64,000 bases of DNA. Origin: Bacteroidaceae bacterium (GTDB lineage Bacteria > Bacteroidota > Bacteroidia > Bacteroidales > Bacteroidaceae). Shown in pieces: positions 56,451-64,000 of the stretch (its first letter is position 1; each line of letters starts with the position of its first letter). A program made the position numbers and the translations under genes. The stretch covers positions 3,507 through 67,506 of the forward strand of contig JAFZKR010000072.1 in NCBI GenBank assembly GCA_017551845.1. The letters are read 5' to 3'. The notes beneath the pieces were generated by a model, which made no database searches, had not been told where the DNA came from, and saw only the letters and a program-made list of their open reading frames with translations.

Positions 56451-56521
56451 TGTCGTATGGTGTAATGGTAGCACAACAGGTTTTGGTTCTGTTTGTCCTG
56501 GTTCGAATCCGGGTACGACAG
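56451..56521 (+). tRNA. tRNA-Gln (anticodon TTG)
   Basis: A complete cloverleaf: acceptor TGTCGTA (56451-56457) pairs with TACGACA (56514-56520), discriminator G at 56521. Anticodon stem 476-480/488-492 (in 56-kb numbering) frames the loop TTTTGGT with anticodon TTG at 56483-56485, and the T loop is GTTCGAATC. CCA is not encoded. A hairpin terminator follows at once. Confidence 0.95.
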
Positions 56522-56524
56522 CTT

Positions 56525-56552
56525 GAAAAGAGGTCATTATTGGCCTCTTTTC
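56525..56552 (+). terminator. Terminator after tRNA-Gln
   Basis: GAAAAGAGG (56525-56533) pairs with CCTCTTTTC (56544-56552) around a 10-nt loop. It lies 3 bp after the tRNA. Confidence 0.75.
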
Positions 56553-56718
56553 TTCCTTTTAAGGCCTCTTTTTGGGGATTTTTTCAGAAACCTTCTACAA
56601 GTATTTGTGGCCCATATTTTTGGAATAAAATTTAATTAATCTGAAACATGATTTAATGAAAATGGTTTCTGTAATGGACACAACGGTTCAAAAGTTAATT
56701 TCTATGGGACGTGGCGGT

Positions 56719-56749
56719 TTTGCAGGGTCATGGGACGGGTGTAACTTTG
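56719..56749 (+). promoter_or_regulatory. Promoter in the tRNA-Gln/GH43 gap
   Basis: TTTG (56719-56722), a 19-bp spacer and TAACTTTG (56742-56749) make a full consensus promoter, but no protein gene follows before a terminator 110 bp on. The 56553-56718 stretch before it is AT-rich and shows nothing else. Confidence 0.7.
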
Positions 56750-56755
56750 CGACGT

Positions 56756-56871
56756 AAGTTTTCATGCACATATTTGGTTAGTAATTGACTTTCGTGAATT
56801 ATTCTTCGAGCGTCTGGGAAGATACATGAAGAATGGAACAGGGGCTGCTTTTGCAGCCCCTTGCTCTTTTT
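56756..56871 (+). ncRNA. Candidate small RNA of about 115 nt
   Basis: The unit has a predicted start near 56756 from the promoter at 56719-56749 and a strong intrinsic terminator: GGGGCTGC (56841-56848), TTTT, GCAGCCCC (56853-56860), then TTGCTCTTTTT. Only a six-codon-scale reading frame (from 56764) lies inside, so a coding role is unlikely. I do not recognise it as tmRNA, 6S, SRP or RNase P RNA. A 3' regulatory RNA or an attenuated leader of the GH43 gene are alternatives. Confidence 0.55.
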
Positions 56872-57098
56872 ACGTCCGACGGTCATTAAGTTTTCTTTTC
56901 CCGTGTTCCTTTTTCCCGTTTTTGTTTTCATGTTTTGGGTTGACATGAACCAGTGAAAAGCGAGTTGAAGTAAAAAAACACCTTCAAACATGAAATTTTT
57001 ATTAATTTATAGTGCGCGCAAACAAAATAATCGTTAACTTTGACCGCTTTTGAGTGTTTTAAAGGACGTAATTACAAAAAATATTAACCAAAAGTCTT
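56872..57098. other. Leader region of the GH43 gene
   Basis: A gene-free stretch of 227 bp between the candidate small RNA and the GH43 gene. It contains a pyrimidine-rich tract (about 56890-56935) and the promoter element at 57035. The minus-strand frame through it is low-complexity and has no recognisable domain. Confidence 0.5.
57035..57042 (+). promoter_or_regulatory. -7 element for the GH43-FAS1-SusC genes
   Basis: TAACTTTG, 57 bp before the GH43 ATG. The -33 position lacks TTG, as at many regulated utilisation loci. Confidence 0.6.
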
Positions 57099-58064
57099 AT
57101 GAAGAAACGTTATCTCTTCCCTGCTGATTACATGGCTGACCCCTCAGTGCATGTGTTCAACGGCAGGGTTTACATTTATCCTTCACATGACTGGGAATGC
57201 GAGAATGTCGAGAATGACAATGGCGACCAGTACGTCATGAAGGATTATCACGTACTCTCCACGGACGACATCATGAACGGCGAGGTCGTTGATCATGGAA
57301 AAGTTCTCGGTCTGGAGGATATACCATGGGCAGGACGTCAGCTCTGGGACTGCGACGTAGCCGAAAAAGACGGCAAGTATTACATGTATTTCCCCATGAA
57401 GGACAAGAATGACGTGTTCCATCATGGCGTGGCTGTTGCAGACCGTCCTGAGGGTCCGTTCATTCCTCAGCCGGATCCCATCCGTGGAAGTTACAGCATC
57501 GACATGTGTGTTTTCAAGGATGATGACGGTGAGTACTATATGTATTTCGGAGGTCTTTGGGGCGGACAGCTTCAGCGTTACAAGGACAACAAAGCCCTTG
57601 AGGAGCCATATCTTCCGTCAGGCAAGGAGCCGGCTCTTCCCAGCCGCGTGGTGCGTCTGAGCAAGGACATGCTCCAGTTCGCCGAGGAACCCAGACCTGT
57701 CGTGGTCGTTGACAAGGACGGCAAGCCTCTCACAGCCGATGATCCCCACCGTTTCTTCGAGGCCCAATGGGTTCACAAATACAACGGCAAGTATTATTTC
57801 TCTTATTCCACAGGTGACACCCACATGCTCTGCTATGCTACGGGTGACAACCGTTTCGGACCTTTCACCTATCAGGGTGTAATTCTCACTCCAGTAGTGG
57901 GCTGGACTACACACCATTCTATAATAGAGTACAAGGGGAAGTGGTATCTTTTCCATCATGACAGTGTGCCTTCAGGAGGCAAGTCGTGGCTGCGCAGCCT
58001 CAAGGTTTGCGAGCTTGAGTATGATTCAGAAGGTCGTATCAAAACCATTGAGGGAATGGATTGA
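57099..58064 (+). CDS. Glycoside hydrolase family 43
   Basis: A 321-residue five-bladed propeller enzyme of GH43, a family of arabinofuranosidases and xylosidases. Three acidic catalytic positions fit: base Asp14 (ADPSVHVF), the modulating Asp135 (YSIDMCVF) and acid Glu221 (FFEAQW). There is no signal peptide, so it should act in the cytoplasm on imported oligosaccharides. It has only the catalytic domain. It lies 54 bp before a FAS1 lipoprotein and a SusC receptor. Confidence 0.88.
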   Translation: MKKRYLFPADYMADPSVHVFNGRVYIYPSHDWECENVENDNGDQYVMKDYHVLSTDDIMNGEVVDHGKVLGLEDIPWAGRQLWDCDVAEKDGKYYMYFPMKDKNDVFHHGVAVADRPEGPFIPQPDPIRGSYSIDMCVFKDDDGEYYMYFGGLWGGQLQRYKDNKALEEPYLPSGKEPALPSRVVRLSKDMLQFAEEPRPVVVVDKDGKPLTADDPHRFFEAQWVHKYNGKYYFSYSTGDTHMLCYATGDNRFGPFTYQGVILTPVVGWTTHHSIIEYKGKWYLFHHDSVPSGGKSWLRSLKVCELEYDSEGRIKTIEGMD

Positions 58065-58118
58065 AAGCGTATCAGCGGATTTCCAAGATAATTCAACAAT
58101 AAACAAATAACCTGTTAA

Positions 58119-61100
58119 ATGAAAAAAATCAATTTTCAAGAAAAGCGTACTCGTATCCTCGGATTCGCTTGTCTGGCAGTAACAGTCGCTTGGGGTATTT
58201 CGTCATGCACTGATTACGATCTCGACAAGAGGGATCCCGAATGGCTCGGTACCAGTATCTATGAGACCTTGGAAGAGGGTTTTGTGAGTGAAGACGGTAT
58301 TGACTATACCGGCAAGTTCACTACTTTCGTGAGGTTGATTGATGACCTCAACTACACCAATGTGTTGGCCAGGACCGGTAGTAAGACGCTCTTTGTGGCC
58401 GATGATGATGCTTTCGAGCGTTTCTATGCCAAGGGCATCTTCAGGAAGGCCGACGGAACTCCTGTCAGGAACTACGATGAACTGAGTCTTGCACAGAAGA
58501 AGATGCTTTTGAACGGCGCCATGCTGAACAACGTATATCAGGTGGCCATGCTCTCAAGCAGTGAGGGTCCCACTCTCGGCGACTGCATGCGTAGGATATC
58601 TTCCATATCCATCTATGATTCAGTCGCTGTGATGAAACCTAGTGAAATGCCTCTTACCAAGCATTGGAAGTACTATAGGAACCAGAGTGAAGACGTTGCA
58701 GTGCTTCAGGACGGAACAGACAGGCCTATGGTTATGTTCGTAAACAAGTTCTTGACCTCCAAGAAGATCACGAACGATGACTACGATTTCCTCTTCAACC
58801 AGGGTGATTACGACCCCGCAGGTCCTAACGAGGCAACGAAGCGCAAGTCAAAGGATGCAAGTATCAACGGAATACGCATCGAGACCCAGAACAAGAAGTG
58901 CTTCAACGGTTTTATCCATGTAATGGCCGATGTCATCTATTCTCTCCCCAACATGGCAGAGTACATTGCCACAAACGGAAAATCCAAGGCTTACAGCGCT
59001 ATCATGGACCGTTACAGTGCACCTTATTATAGTGAGGCTCACACGCAAAGGATTAAGGAACTCCGTGCGGATACGAAAAACAAGAATTTCGACAATCTCC
59101 GTGTTTTCCCCGACGAGGTCGTCGACTCCGTCTTCCAGAAGCAGTATTTCTCACAGCGCACACAGGGTAACAACAAGCTTGCCACCACACCGGACAGGCA
59201 GGTGGTTGCCAATGACAACCTCCTCAAGTTCGATCCGGGGTGGAACACATATTATTCACTGACTTCCTCAACCACCGCAGCCAATGTAGCCCTGCAGCAG
59301 AACATGGGTGTAATCCTTGTTCCGGAGGATAATGTCCTTCTCAGCTGGTGGACCGATGGTGGCGGTAAGGCCCTTAAGGAGAGATACGGTCGTCTTGACC
59401 ACAATCCCACCACTGTCGAAGAGTTCATCTATGATATAGACAGTGTGCCGGATAATGTGATTATCAAGCTGTTGAACAACAATATGCTCAACTCTCTGGT
59501 TGGTTCGGTGCCCAGCAAGTTCAAGAACGTGCTGAATGACGCAAACGATCCGATGGGTATCGTTCCAGAAAACGTAAACGACGTTGAGATGTGCTGCAAC
59601 GGTGCAGTGTTCTTTACCAACATTGTATTCAGCCCCACAGCATACCGTTCAGTATCTTATCCGGTACTCGTGAACGAAAAGCTCAAGATAATCAACTGGG
59701 CCATCAACGAACTTGAGTTCGACGCTTACCTGAATTCAATGGTCGCTACCTATAGTTTCTTTGTTCCCGAGGTGAGTAACAACAATTCCACAGATGAGGC
59801 TCTCCAGGACAAGATGATATATGTAGATCCTGTATCATACGGAAATGCTCCTATGAACGGCGGATTGCTCCGTGCATACGTTTTTGAGTATGACGAGCGT
59901 CAGAAAACCGTTCAGGCTAAAATTTATCCCTACAATCCCAAGACCGGTTTAATCGATGCGAGCGGAGCAGGTTCCACTGCAACGGACGCCCAGATAAAGG
60001 ATCGTCTTGAGGATATTCTGGACTACCATGTTATAATAGGTGATGTGGAGGAGATAGATCCCGAAACAGGAACAGCCTATAATTATTTCCAGACAAAAGG
60101 TCGTGGTACCATCTATTTTGACTGGGCACCGGGCGACAAGGATGTTCCTAACGGCATGCCTCTTGCAAGTAAGGTCAAGGGTAGCTATCAGGTCGAGACC
60201 GAGAATGTTGACACCATAGCCGTACAGACCATTACCATCAAGACTCGTTATAACCAGGCTAACAGGATAAAGGATCCCACATCAACCGTTGACGGTAACG
60301 GTAGGACTTATGTCATTGACCAGCCTTTGCTCACAGCAAGGTCAAGTGTCTATGATATTCTGTCCGACGAGGTCAACTATCCTGAGTTCCAGGAGTTCTT
60401 CAGGCTGATGGAGGCTGCCGGTGTGAACGGCGTGGGTCTCTTTGCAGGCAGTATGAACAAGCATGCTATCGGCAGCAGGATGAACCTGAGCACTTTGAAC
60501 ACTTATCATTATACCGTATATGTTCCCACAGAGAAAGCTTTGAAGGCCCTTTACAAGAGCGGACGTCTCTTCACTATAGAGATGATAGACTCTATCACGG
60601 ATACTTATGATGAGAATATAGATTTGATAGGTGATTGGAAAGCAGAGGACTGGCCTAATCTCCCGAACAAGAACGATGCAAGTTATAATAAGGTTATGAG
60701 CATGTTTGACAACTATGCTTCATTCTGCCAATTCTCGGCCGATTCTATACCTTCTTCTATACTTAATAATCCGATGGCCAAGGATTCTGTATTATACAAT
60801 ACTCCCTGGTTCAATAAATATACCACCAAGCTGGAGAAGCAGATTACTGACTTTGTCAAGTATCACATCCAGGATAACTCTGTATATGTCAACGGTAAGT
60901 TCACTATTGACAAGAGAGAGAATCCTCTCGGTGAGGCCAATTATGAGACAGCTTACATGAACGACAATTCACAGTTCGTCAAACTGAGCGTCAAGTACGA
61001 TCACGCCCGCAACAAGATTTTCGTTGTTGACACTGAGAGTGACAAGGCTCTGAAGGCTAATCCTGCATACCTTTCAGCCTCGACAGCTGAGAAGGTTCAG

Positions 61101-61292
61101 ATGAGAGAGGCAGTTGCCAAGGTGGTTGATCCCGCTACTGCTGTCAGCACAAGCGGAAGACCTCTCTACAACATCATGTGCCGTGAGTATGAGTACAACA
61201 ACGCAAGTGCCTCAAGTGCTACGGAGTTAGAGACCTCTTCATACGTTGTCATCCATCTCATCGATGGTACTTTGAATAATGGCGATTTCTGA
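58119..61292 (+). CDS. Large FAS1 (fasciclin) domain lipoprotein
   Basis: A 1057-residue lipoprotein: signal with lipobox ISSC near residue 30, then TDYDLDKRDPEWLG. FAS1-type domains are recognisable at about 65-270 (FVRLIDDLNYTNVLARTG, then KTLFVADDDAFERFY) and about 745-1050 (FFRLMEAAGVNGVGLF, then HYTVYVPTEKALKALY), with probable further copies between. FAS1 domains mediate adhesion. In Bacteroidetes such proteins often accompany SusC/SusD pairs and may be surface-exposed glycan or protein binders. Here it precedes susC by 24 bp. Confidence 0.82.
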   Translation: MKKINFQEKRTRILGFACLAVTVAWGISSCTDYDLDKRDPEWLGTSIYETLEEGFVSEDGIDYTGKFTTFVRLIDDLNYTNVLARTGSKTLFVADDDAFERFYAKGIFRKADGTPVRNYDELSLAQKKMLLNGAMLNNVYQVAMLSSSEGPTLGDCMRRISSISIYDSVAVMKPSEMPLTKHWKYYRNQSEDVAVLQDGTDRPMVMFVNKFLTSKKITNDDYDFLFNQGDYDPAGPNEATKRKSKDASINGIRIETQNKKCFNGFIHVMADVIYSLPNMAEYIATNGKSKAYSAIMDRYSAPYYSEAHTQRIKELRADTKNKNFDNLRVFPDEVVDSVFQKQYFSQRTQGNNKLATTPDRQVVANDNLLKFDPGWNTYYSLTSSTTAANVALQQNMGVILVPEDNVLLSWWTDGGGKALKERYGRLDHNPTTVEEFIYDIDSVPDNVIIKLLNNNMLNSLVGSVPSKFKNVLNDANDPMGIVPENVNDVEMCCNGAVFFTNIVFSPTAYRSVSYPVLVNEKLKIINWAINELEFDAYLNSMVATYSFFVPEVSNNNSTDEALQDKMIYVDPVSYGNAPMNGGLLRAYVFEYDERQKTVQAKIYPYNPKTGLIDASGAGSTATDAQIKDRLEDILDYHVIIGDVEEIDPETGTAYNYFQTKGRGTIYFDWAPGDKDVPNGMPLASKVKGSYQVETENVDTIAVQTITIKTRYNQANRIKDPTSTVDGNGRTYVIDQPLLTARSSVYDILSDEVNYPEFQEFFRLMEAAGVNGVGLFAGSMNKHAIGSRMNLSTLNTYHYTVYVPTEKALKALYKSGRLFTIEMIDSITDTYDENIDLIGDWKAEDWPNLPNKNDASYNKVMSMFDNYASFCQFSADSIPSSILNNPMAKDSVLYNTPWFNKYTTKLEKQITDFVKYHIQDNSVYVNGKFTIDKRENPLGEANYETAYMNDNSQFVKLSVKYDHARNKIFVVDTESDKALKANPAYLSASTAEKVQMREAVAKVVDPATAVSTSGRPLYNIMCREYEYNNASASSATELETSSYVVIHLIDGTLNNGDF

Positions 61293-61316
61293 TTTTAACC
61301 AGCAGATTAATTGACG

Positions 61317-64000
61317 ATGAAACAGATAAAGAATATAATTTTGAGAGGAGCCGCCGTTTTGGCTCTCACCTCTCTCCCGGGTTTTCTGTTCGCTCAGAAT
61401 GCCGGTGACATTATCAGCGGTGTCGTTTTAGACAGCGAAGGTCCGATGATGATGGTTAACGTGACCGAGAGGGACGCCTCCAACCGTATTGTGGCTCATG
61501 CCGTCACCGATATGGAGGGACAGTTCTCATTCAAGCTGGTCAACCCGAAGGACAGATTGCAGATTTCATACGTAGGTTATGAAACCGTCGACATTCCCTT
61601 CACCAAGACCTATTTTGAAATCACCCTGAAGGACATGCAGGAGATTCCTGAGGTTGTCATCAAGGCTGAGCGTACAGTGGGCGGTTCTGGTCTTCCCATT
61701 CCTCTGCGTGAGCAGTCATCGGCTATCCAGACCATTGACATGGAGGAACTTGAAGGATTGGGTGCCACCACAATCGATGAGGCTCTCCAGGGTCGTGTAT
61801 CAGGTCTTGACATTGTGTTTGACTCAGGTAACCTGGGTGCCCGTTCCACAATGCACCTCCGTGGCGTATCTACCATGAGCGGTGATTCCAACCCGCTTAT
61901 CGTTGTGGATGGCAACATCTTCGATATTGACAGGAACCTTGTAAACAACTTTGACTTCCAGAACGATGCCCAGAATGATGACAAGGTGTCAGAGCTCCTC
62001 AACATCAATCCTGAGGATATAGCCAGCATCTCCATTCTGAAAGATGCCGCCGCCACAGCTATCTGGGGTGCCCGCGGTTCAAACGGTGTAATGGAAATCA
62101 AGACCAAGCGTGGTGCCAAGGGTAAGACACGTGTACAATATACATATCGTATCAACGGTGACTGGCAGCCGGATGGCTACAGGTTGCTCACAGGTGACCA
62201 ATATACCATGTTCATGAAGGAGTCATTCTTCAATCCTGAACTGAGTGATGCCGCTGCCAATATCATAGAGCTTAACTACGATCCTTCATTCTCAGAGTAT
62301 GAAATGTACAACGAGGAGAATACCGATTGGGTATCCCATGTAAGGAAACTCGGTATCCAGCAGGCTCACAACGTATCTGTATCAGGTGGTGGTGACAAGG
62401 CCAACTTCCGTATATCGGCAGGTTTCGATGACCAGACCGGTTCCGTAATAGGCCAGAAGATGAAACGTTTCACCACACGTGTGGCATTCGACTATTTCGT
62501 GTCGGACCGTATCAAGGTTGTCACCAACTTCAGTATGGTATATAACAGGAACAAGCAGAACGGTTCAAGTATCAACACCGCCATGAAGATGATGCCTAAC
62601 CTGGCTATCTACTATCAGGATGGTGAAGGCAATTCGACCGGTGAGTACTACCACATGCTTGCTACAGCTTCAAGTGAGCTGCCCCGTAACACGAACCCTC
62701 TTGCCGAGGCTGATGAGAAGGAGAATTACAGCACCTCATTGAACGTGAATCCTGAATTCCAGATGGTTTATCAGCTTCTCGGACTGGACAACGACCAGAC
62801 CAAGCTCACCTATGACGGCCGTATAACATTCAGCGTCCAGAACAGCAACAATGACAATTATACCCCGTCAAGTCTTGCCAGTGACGGCTGGGCCGACGAC
62901 AATGCCAACAGAACCACCGGTTCATTCAGCAAGAGCTCAAGCATCACAACCACTCACCAGCTGACATTCATTCCTCATTTCAAGAGGGAGGGACACTCCG
63001 TGATGTCCATGCTCAGGTTCCAGGTGCAGAGTAGCAACAACAAGGGACAAAGCAACAATACATATCAGCATCCTTCCCGTATCAAGCTTGCCGATGGTGA
63101 GGGTAAGATTGATTCCAACAACGGTATGGGTACAAGTGCCGGACAGGGTCGCAGTGTCAACGGAGTATTCTCAATTCACTACTCTTTCAGGAGCAAGTAT
63201 TCAGCTGACTTCACATTGCGTGCTGACGGTAGCACCAAGTTCGGTGACAACAAGCGTTGGGGTTTCTTCCCGGCAGTGTCAGGACGTTGGAACATAATCG
63301 ATGAGAATTTCATGGAGCCTATCCGTGACAGCGGTTATCTTACCATGCTTTCCGTACGTCCCAGCTGGGGTATTACCGGTAACGCACCCGGACAAGGTGA
63401 CCTCTATTACAGTAAATATTCATCAGGTGACGCTTATCTGGGATCATCTACCATCTATCCTTCAAATATCCGTTTGAGCAATATGCAGTGGGAGGAGAAG
63501 GAGTCATGGAACCTTGGTTTTGACTTCGGTTTCTTCCATGACAGGTTGAGTGCAAGTGTGGATCTCTACACTGCTACAGTCACCAAGATGTTGAACTCCA
63601 ACTATCCTATTCCTACTTCCTCAGGTTTCTCAAGCCTGGCAGTTGTCAATGACGGTTCAATGAAGAACTCAGGTTGGGAGCTTCAGGTCAATGCCAACAG
63701 AATTATAACCAAGGGTAAGTTCAGCTTGAGCGGCAACATTTCGTTCGCCGACAACTCGAACCAGATCCTTGAGATGAACCCCATCATGCTTGACAAGAAA
63801 AATCCTGAGTTTGATTACCGTAACCAGTCCGGTTATCTGCCCTATGTGGCTCTTAAGAACGCATTCGGTTCGATTTACGGATTCAAGTATGACGGTGTCT
63901 ATCAGTACAGTGACTACTCAGATGTTGAGGATCCCGGTGTAAGCGGTCCCGATGCTCCTGTTGTCAAGGATGCCAACGGTGAAGTTATCCTGAACTCAAA
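61317..64000 (+). CDS. SusC/RagA-family TonB-linked outer membrane receptor, 3' end missing
   Basis: An open frame of 894 codons running off the right edge. It starts MKQIKNIILRGAAVLALTSL, with a signal peptide cut after FAQ (about residue 26). A carboxypeptidase-regulatory-like beta domain follows (about 30-110, ending ISYVGYETVDI), then the TonB plug (about 120-255) with LKDAAATAIWGARGSNGV, the most typical SusC stretch, and a beta-barrel rich in aromatic strands. It would import oligosaccharides with a SusD partner, expected just beyond the window. Confidence 0.93.
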   Translation, partial: MKQIKNIILRGAAVLALTSLPGFLFAQNAGDIISGVVLDSEGPMMMVNVTERDASNRIVAHAVTDMEGQFSFKLVNPKDRLQISYVGYETVDIPFTKTYFEITLKDMQEIPEVVIKAERTVGGSGLPIPLREQSSAIQTIDMEELEGLGATTIDEALQGRVSGLDIVFDSGNLGARSTMHLRGVSTMSGDSNPLIVVDGNIFDIDRNLVNNFDFQNDAQNDDKVSELLNINPEDIASISILKDAAATAIWGARGSNGVMEIKTKRGAKGKTRVQYTYRINGDWQPDGYRLLTGDQYTMFMKESFFNPELSDAAANIIELNYDPSFSEYEMYNEENTDWVSHVRKLGIQQAHNVSVSGGGDKANFRISAGFDDQTGSVIGQKMKRFTTRVAFDYFVSDRIKVVTNFSMVYNRNKQNGSSINTAMKMMPNLAIYYQDGEGNSTGEYYHMLATASSELPRNTNPLAEADEKENYSTSLNVNPEFQMVYQLLGLDNDQTKLTYDGRITFSVQNSNNDNYTPSSLASDGWADDNANRTTGSFSKSSSITTTHQLTFIPHFKREGHSVMSMLRFQVQSSNNKGQSNNTYQHPSRIKLADGEGKIDSNNGMGTSAGQGRSVNGVFSIHYSFRSKYSADFTLRADGSTKFGDNKRWGFFPAVSGRWNIIDENFMEPIRDSGYLTMLSVRPSWGITGNAPGQGDLYYSKYSSGDAYLGSSTIYPSNIRLSNMQWEEKESWNLGFDFGFFHDRLSASVDLYTATVTKMLNSNYPIPTSSGFSSLAVVNDGSMKNSGWELQVNANRIITKGKFSLSGNISFADNSNQILEMNPIMLDKKNPEFDYRNQSGYLPYVALKNAFGSIYGFKYDGVYQYSDYSDVEDPGVSGPDAPVVKDANGEVILNS

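Noticed and set aside
56756..56871. Signal recognition particle, 6S or tmRNA gene
   Set aside because: None of the diagnostic loops of these RNAs (such as the GGAA-type SRP tetraloop) could be found; only the promoter and terminator are clear.
56728..56991. 87-codon minus-strand frame in the tRNA-Gln/GH43 gap
   Set aside because: It is antisense to the candidate small RNA, includes its terminator hairpin and shows low-complexity Lys/Gly-rich sequence without a domain.
1..64000. CRISPR arrays, insertion sequences, prophage genes, rRNA operons
   Set aside because: No regularly spaced repeats, transposase or integrase genes, phage structural genes or rRNA stretches were seen.

Overview
The window looks like chromosomal DNA of a Bacteroidales bacterium of the Bacteroides/Prevotella type. 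The evidence is the recurring promoter form TAnnTTTG with an upstream TTG/TTTG about 19-21 bp away, the near absence of Shine-Dalgarno sequences, a SusC/RagA-type TonB-linked receptor, FAS1 and GH31/GH43/GH74 glycan proteins, a lipoprotein dipeptidyl peptidase III, and DUF3098, DUF4271 and DUF4369 proteins. I cannot name the genus. No prophage, insertion sequence, CRISPR array or rRNA operon was seen.

Layout. 1-690 (-): the start of a BlaR1-like membrane sensor and its BlaI-like repressor. 690-2360 (+): metK behind a SAM-II-type riboswitch. 2452-19986 (-): about 17.5 kb of almost gap-free co-directional genes. In order of transcription these are a zinc-ribbon methyltransferase, ftsX, a DUF3098 protein, uppP, truB, queA, folK and a 43-residue protein, then a surface-glycan block (cytidylyltransferase-aminotransferase fusion, ornithine cyclodeaminase homologue, Wzx-like flippase, LicD, SDR-cytidylyltransferase fusion, CDP-glycerol glycerophosphotransferase family protein, GT2, GT-like protein, EamA transporter), ending with dipeptidyl peptidase III. 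20110-23079: miaB (-) and a succinate/acetate-type CoA-transferase (+). 23118-25271 (-): a Pif1-like helicase with an HRDC end. 25494-27575 (+): ABC ATPase, membrane partner and YtrA-type GntR regulator. 27715-32415 (+): GH31 and GH74, a xyloglucan-type pair. 32443-35920 (+): rnr and an M64 peptidase. 35951-38754 (+): hddA-gmhA-hddC-gmhB, the full GDP-D-glycero-D-manno-heptose route. 38770-45542: GT4 (-), a YfhO-like membrane protein (+), ispD-like, metG and rpsO (-). 45668-56391 (+): typA, a thioredoxin-fold lipoprotein, the YifB ATPase, ahcY, a LOG protein, DUF4271, hemD, rnpA, yidD, tatD-like and tyrS. 56451-56521: tRNA-Gln, followed by a probable small RNA (about 56756-56871). 57099-64000 (+): GH43, a FAS1 lipoprotein and the first 894 codons of a SusC-type receptor, the left part of a polysaccharide utilisation locus that runs off the window.

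The most interesting part is the glycan block at 4450-14695. It encodes two separate CTP-using activating modules, each fused to an enzyme that could make its substrate, plus LicD and glycerophosphotransferase-family enzymes that could transfer phospho-alcohols. It reads as a pathway for a teichoic-acid-like or phospho-amino-alcohol-decorated surface polymer in a Gram-negative bacterium. UppP from the same gene run recycles the lipid carrier. The substrates are inferred, not shown. Other points worth checking are the SAM-II riboswitch, the orphan promoter-terminator unit after tRNA-Gln, and the TTG start of hemD.
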